Source: Megachile rotundata (lineage: Eukaryota; Arthropoda; Insecta; Hymenoptera; Megachilidae). Taken from it: a stretch of 64,000 nt of DNA. Positions 62,206 through 64,000 of the stretch are shown here, in pieces. The stretch is taken from the NCBI RefSeq assembly GCF_050947335.1, contig NC_134989.1:1791501-1855500 (forward strand), written 5' to 3'. The translations under genes were made by a program, and so were the position numbers. Every line of letters begins with the position of its first letter. Positions within the stretch are counted from its first letter, which is position 1. The notes beneath the pieces were generated by a model. That model was not told the origin of the DNA and ran no database searches. It was given only the letters and a program-made list of their open reading frames with translations.

Positions 62206-64000
62206 ATGGGGGTCTCCGAGGGGGAACTCGTCGATGCCGTCAGACGGGCGAGTGCCCGGAATACAGCTCCGGGTCCTGACGGCATACCGGGCCGGGTCTG
62301 GGCCTTGGTGCTCCCTTACTTGGGAGAGAGGTTAGCCGGCCTCTTCAGCGCCTGCCTCAGGGAAAATAAATTCCCATCGATATGGAAGGCGGGGCGGTTG
62401 GTCCTTTTAAAGAAGGAGGGAAAGCCTGACGGGGAACCGGAGTCGTACCGGCCGATCGTCTTACTCGACGTAGTAGGCAAAATTTTCGAGCGCGTGATAG
62501 CCAACAGACTTATAGCGCACCTCTCCGGAGATGGTCCGGACGTGGCCGACAGTCAGTTTAGGTTTAGACGAGGGAGGAGTACCGTGGATGCGGTACAAAG
62601 GGTCCGCAGAATATCGTAGTCGGCCACGTCCAGGGGCGGGGTAGCGATCGGGATATCGCTCGATATTGTTAACGCGTTTAACACCCTGCCCCACCGAGTT
62701 ATTATCGAAGGATTGCAGAGGCTCAGCGTGCCTCCAGAAATAATAGGCATCATCGGGGACTATCTCCAGGAGAGGTCCATACATTGCGTCGATCGGTCCG
62801 GTGCGGAAAGATCGTGGGTAGTAAGGCGGGGCGTACCTCAGGGATCGGGGCTCGGCCCGTTCCTGTGGATCGTGGGGTACGACCCCGTCTTGTCGGCCCC
62901 GTTGCCACCGGGATTGCACCTTACGTGCTTTGCCGACGATACGCACATTTTGGCAACGGGGCTCGACTGGGGTAGGACCAGCCGCCTCGCCGAGTTGGGA
63001 GCCTCGGTGGTTGTTTCAGCCATCCGGGGGCTCGGGCTGGAGGTGGCTCCCCACAAAACGGAGGTGATGCCCTTTTGCCGCAAACATGGGGGGAAGCCTC
63101 CGGTCGGAGCTCTGGTCCGGGTTAACGGAGTCGAGGTCCAGATCGGGTCCGAGATGAGATATCTCGGGCTCCGACTGGACAGCCACTGGAGCTTCGTTGG
63201 CCACTTCGACGCTCTGGCCCCCAGGTTGGGCCACGTTGCGGACGCGTTGGCGCGTCTTTTACCCAACCTGAGAGGACCAAGTGAGAAGGATCCCCGGCTT
63301 TACATGGGGGTCGTGCGGAGTATGGCCCTGTACGGCGCCCCAGTTTGGGCGGCCAACCTGGGAGCCAGCCGTCGCGCGCAGGGTGTTCTGCGGCGTGTGG
63401 AACGGCGGCTGGCGACCAGGGTGGTTATGGGGTACCGCACGATCTCCTGGGAGTCGGCGATGGTTCTGGCGGGTGTAATCCCCTGGAAGTACCAGGCGGA
63501 GGTGGAGGCGGAGGTGTACCGTCACCGATGCGCCCTCCGTCTGGACGGGGATTTTCAGGGTGGCCCGCCGGAACCAAGCGTCGAGGAGGTCATGCTCCAG
63601 GCCCACCGTGTCGCTGTCTCCCGCTGGCGCGCGGAGCTCATCGCCAGCGGGGCCGTGGAGAAGCGCGCGGTCGGGGCGATCCTTCCACGACTGGAGCAGT
63701 GGATGGATCGCGGCCACGGGCGGCTCTCGTTCCGGATCACGCAGGTGCTGACCGGGCACGGGTGCTTCGGTTGGTATCGGCGCTGGATCGGCAAGGAGTA
63801 ATCGCCGGGGTGCTACGAGTGCGGAGTAAATGTGATGGACACCGCTCAGCATACGCTGGGCGAGTGTCCGGCGTATGTGTGGCCTCGGCACTTTTTGCAG
63901 TGCGAGGTAGGTGTGGATGTGAGTGTGGGTACGCTTGTGGAGAGAATGTTGCAGAGTGAATGTGCATGGAGTGCTGTGGCCACTTTTTGTGTGACAGTAA
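62166..64000 (+). mobile_element. R1-clade non-LTR retrotransposon 2 (continues past right edge)
   Basis: A second member of the same clade lies head to tail after element 1. It has similar motifs at roughly 60% protein identity and so belongs to another family. It begins in the RT N-terminal region and is therefore 5'-truncated. It is still coding at the end of the window. Confidence 0.75.
62206..63999 (+). pseudogene. R1-clade ORF2 reverse transcriptase, one frame with two nonsense codons
   Basis: A single frame runs from 62,206 to the window edge, broken only by TAG (62,617-62,619) and TAA (63,799-63,801). It contains the RT N-terminal block NTAPGPDGIPGRVW, ESYRPIVLLDVVGKIFERV, an LDIVNAFN strand, GVPQGSGLGP, FADDT (catalytic), a GSEMRYLGLRLD block, and after the second stop CYECG ... 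DTAQHTLGECP, the CCHC knuckle. The endonuclease is missing. Except for the two stops the RT is complete. Confidence 0.88.

Noticed and set aside
10000..64000. CRISPR array or prokaryotic operon
   Set aside because: All repeats found are transposon ends or satellites; the window is clearly eukaryotic with insect retroelements.

Overview
The window is insect genomic DNA, most likely from a hymenopteran such as an ant. This is inferred from a short array of the insect telomere unit TTAGG at 60,374, from the transposon families present (mariner, piggyBac, Tigger, BEL/Pao, copia, Ty3/gypsy, R1-clade), and from an AT-rich background broken by GC-rich non-LTR elements. I found no convincing host gene, rRNA or functional tRNA. 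Nearly all of the 64 kb is transposable elements (TEs), many nested in one another, so this looks like heterochromatin or a repeat-dense intergenic tract.

Layout. 1-4,650: a minus-strand Ty3/gypsy element (gag, zinc knuckles/protease/RT/RNase H, and an integrase running off the left edge), broken by one stop codon and about 0.8 kb of foreign sequence. 4,984-7,490: a solo LTR holding a DNA transposon. 7.5-11.7 kb: tRNA-like relics, repeat fragments and a 142-bp tandem array. 11.7-24.3 kb: three giant palindromic elements (P1, P2, P3) interleaved with solo LTRs and two small TTAA-flanked (piggyBac-type) elements. 24.5-26.0 kb: a BEL/Pao relic. 26.3-36.5 kb: a transposase-like pseudogene split by a solo LTR region and by a young copia element, which itself holds another solo LTR. 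36.5-40.6 kb: a repeat family with 136-bp tandem units, interrupted by palindrome P4. 40.6-45.3 kb: an element with terminal inverted repeats enclosing an internally deleted mariner, which encloses a piggyBac. 45.3-47.8 kb: a second piggyBac. 49.8-53.3 kb: a Tigger/pogo element. 53,395-60,267: an apparently intact BEL/Pao retrotransposon with matching LTRs. 60.4-64.0 kb: two R1-clade non-LTR elements head to tail, the first starting beside the TTAGG units.

The elements act separately rather than as a pathway, but they give a clear relative chronology. Target-site duplications (TSDs) can be read for most of them: TA for the palindromes and Tigger, TTAA for piggyBac types, 4 bp for the solo LTRs, 5 bp for copia and BEL. 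Copies elsewhere in the window supply several uninterrupted 'empty' sites. The signals I rate highest are: (i) a family of 2-3 kb palindromes whose ends share a module with an unrelated-looking tandem repeat; (ii) TTAA-flanked elements with different termini that all carry short dyad repeats spaced 43-51 bp; and (iii) full-length, recently inserted BEL and copia elements.
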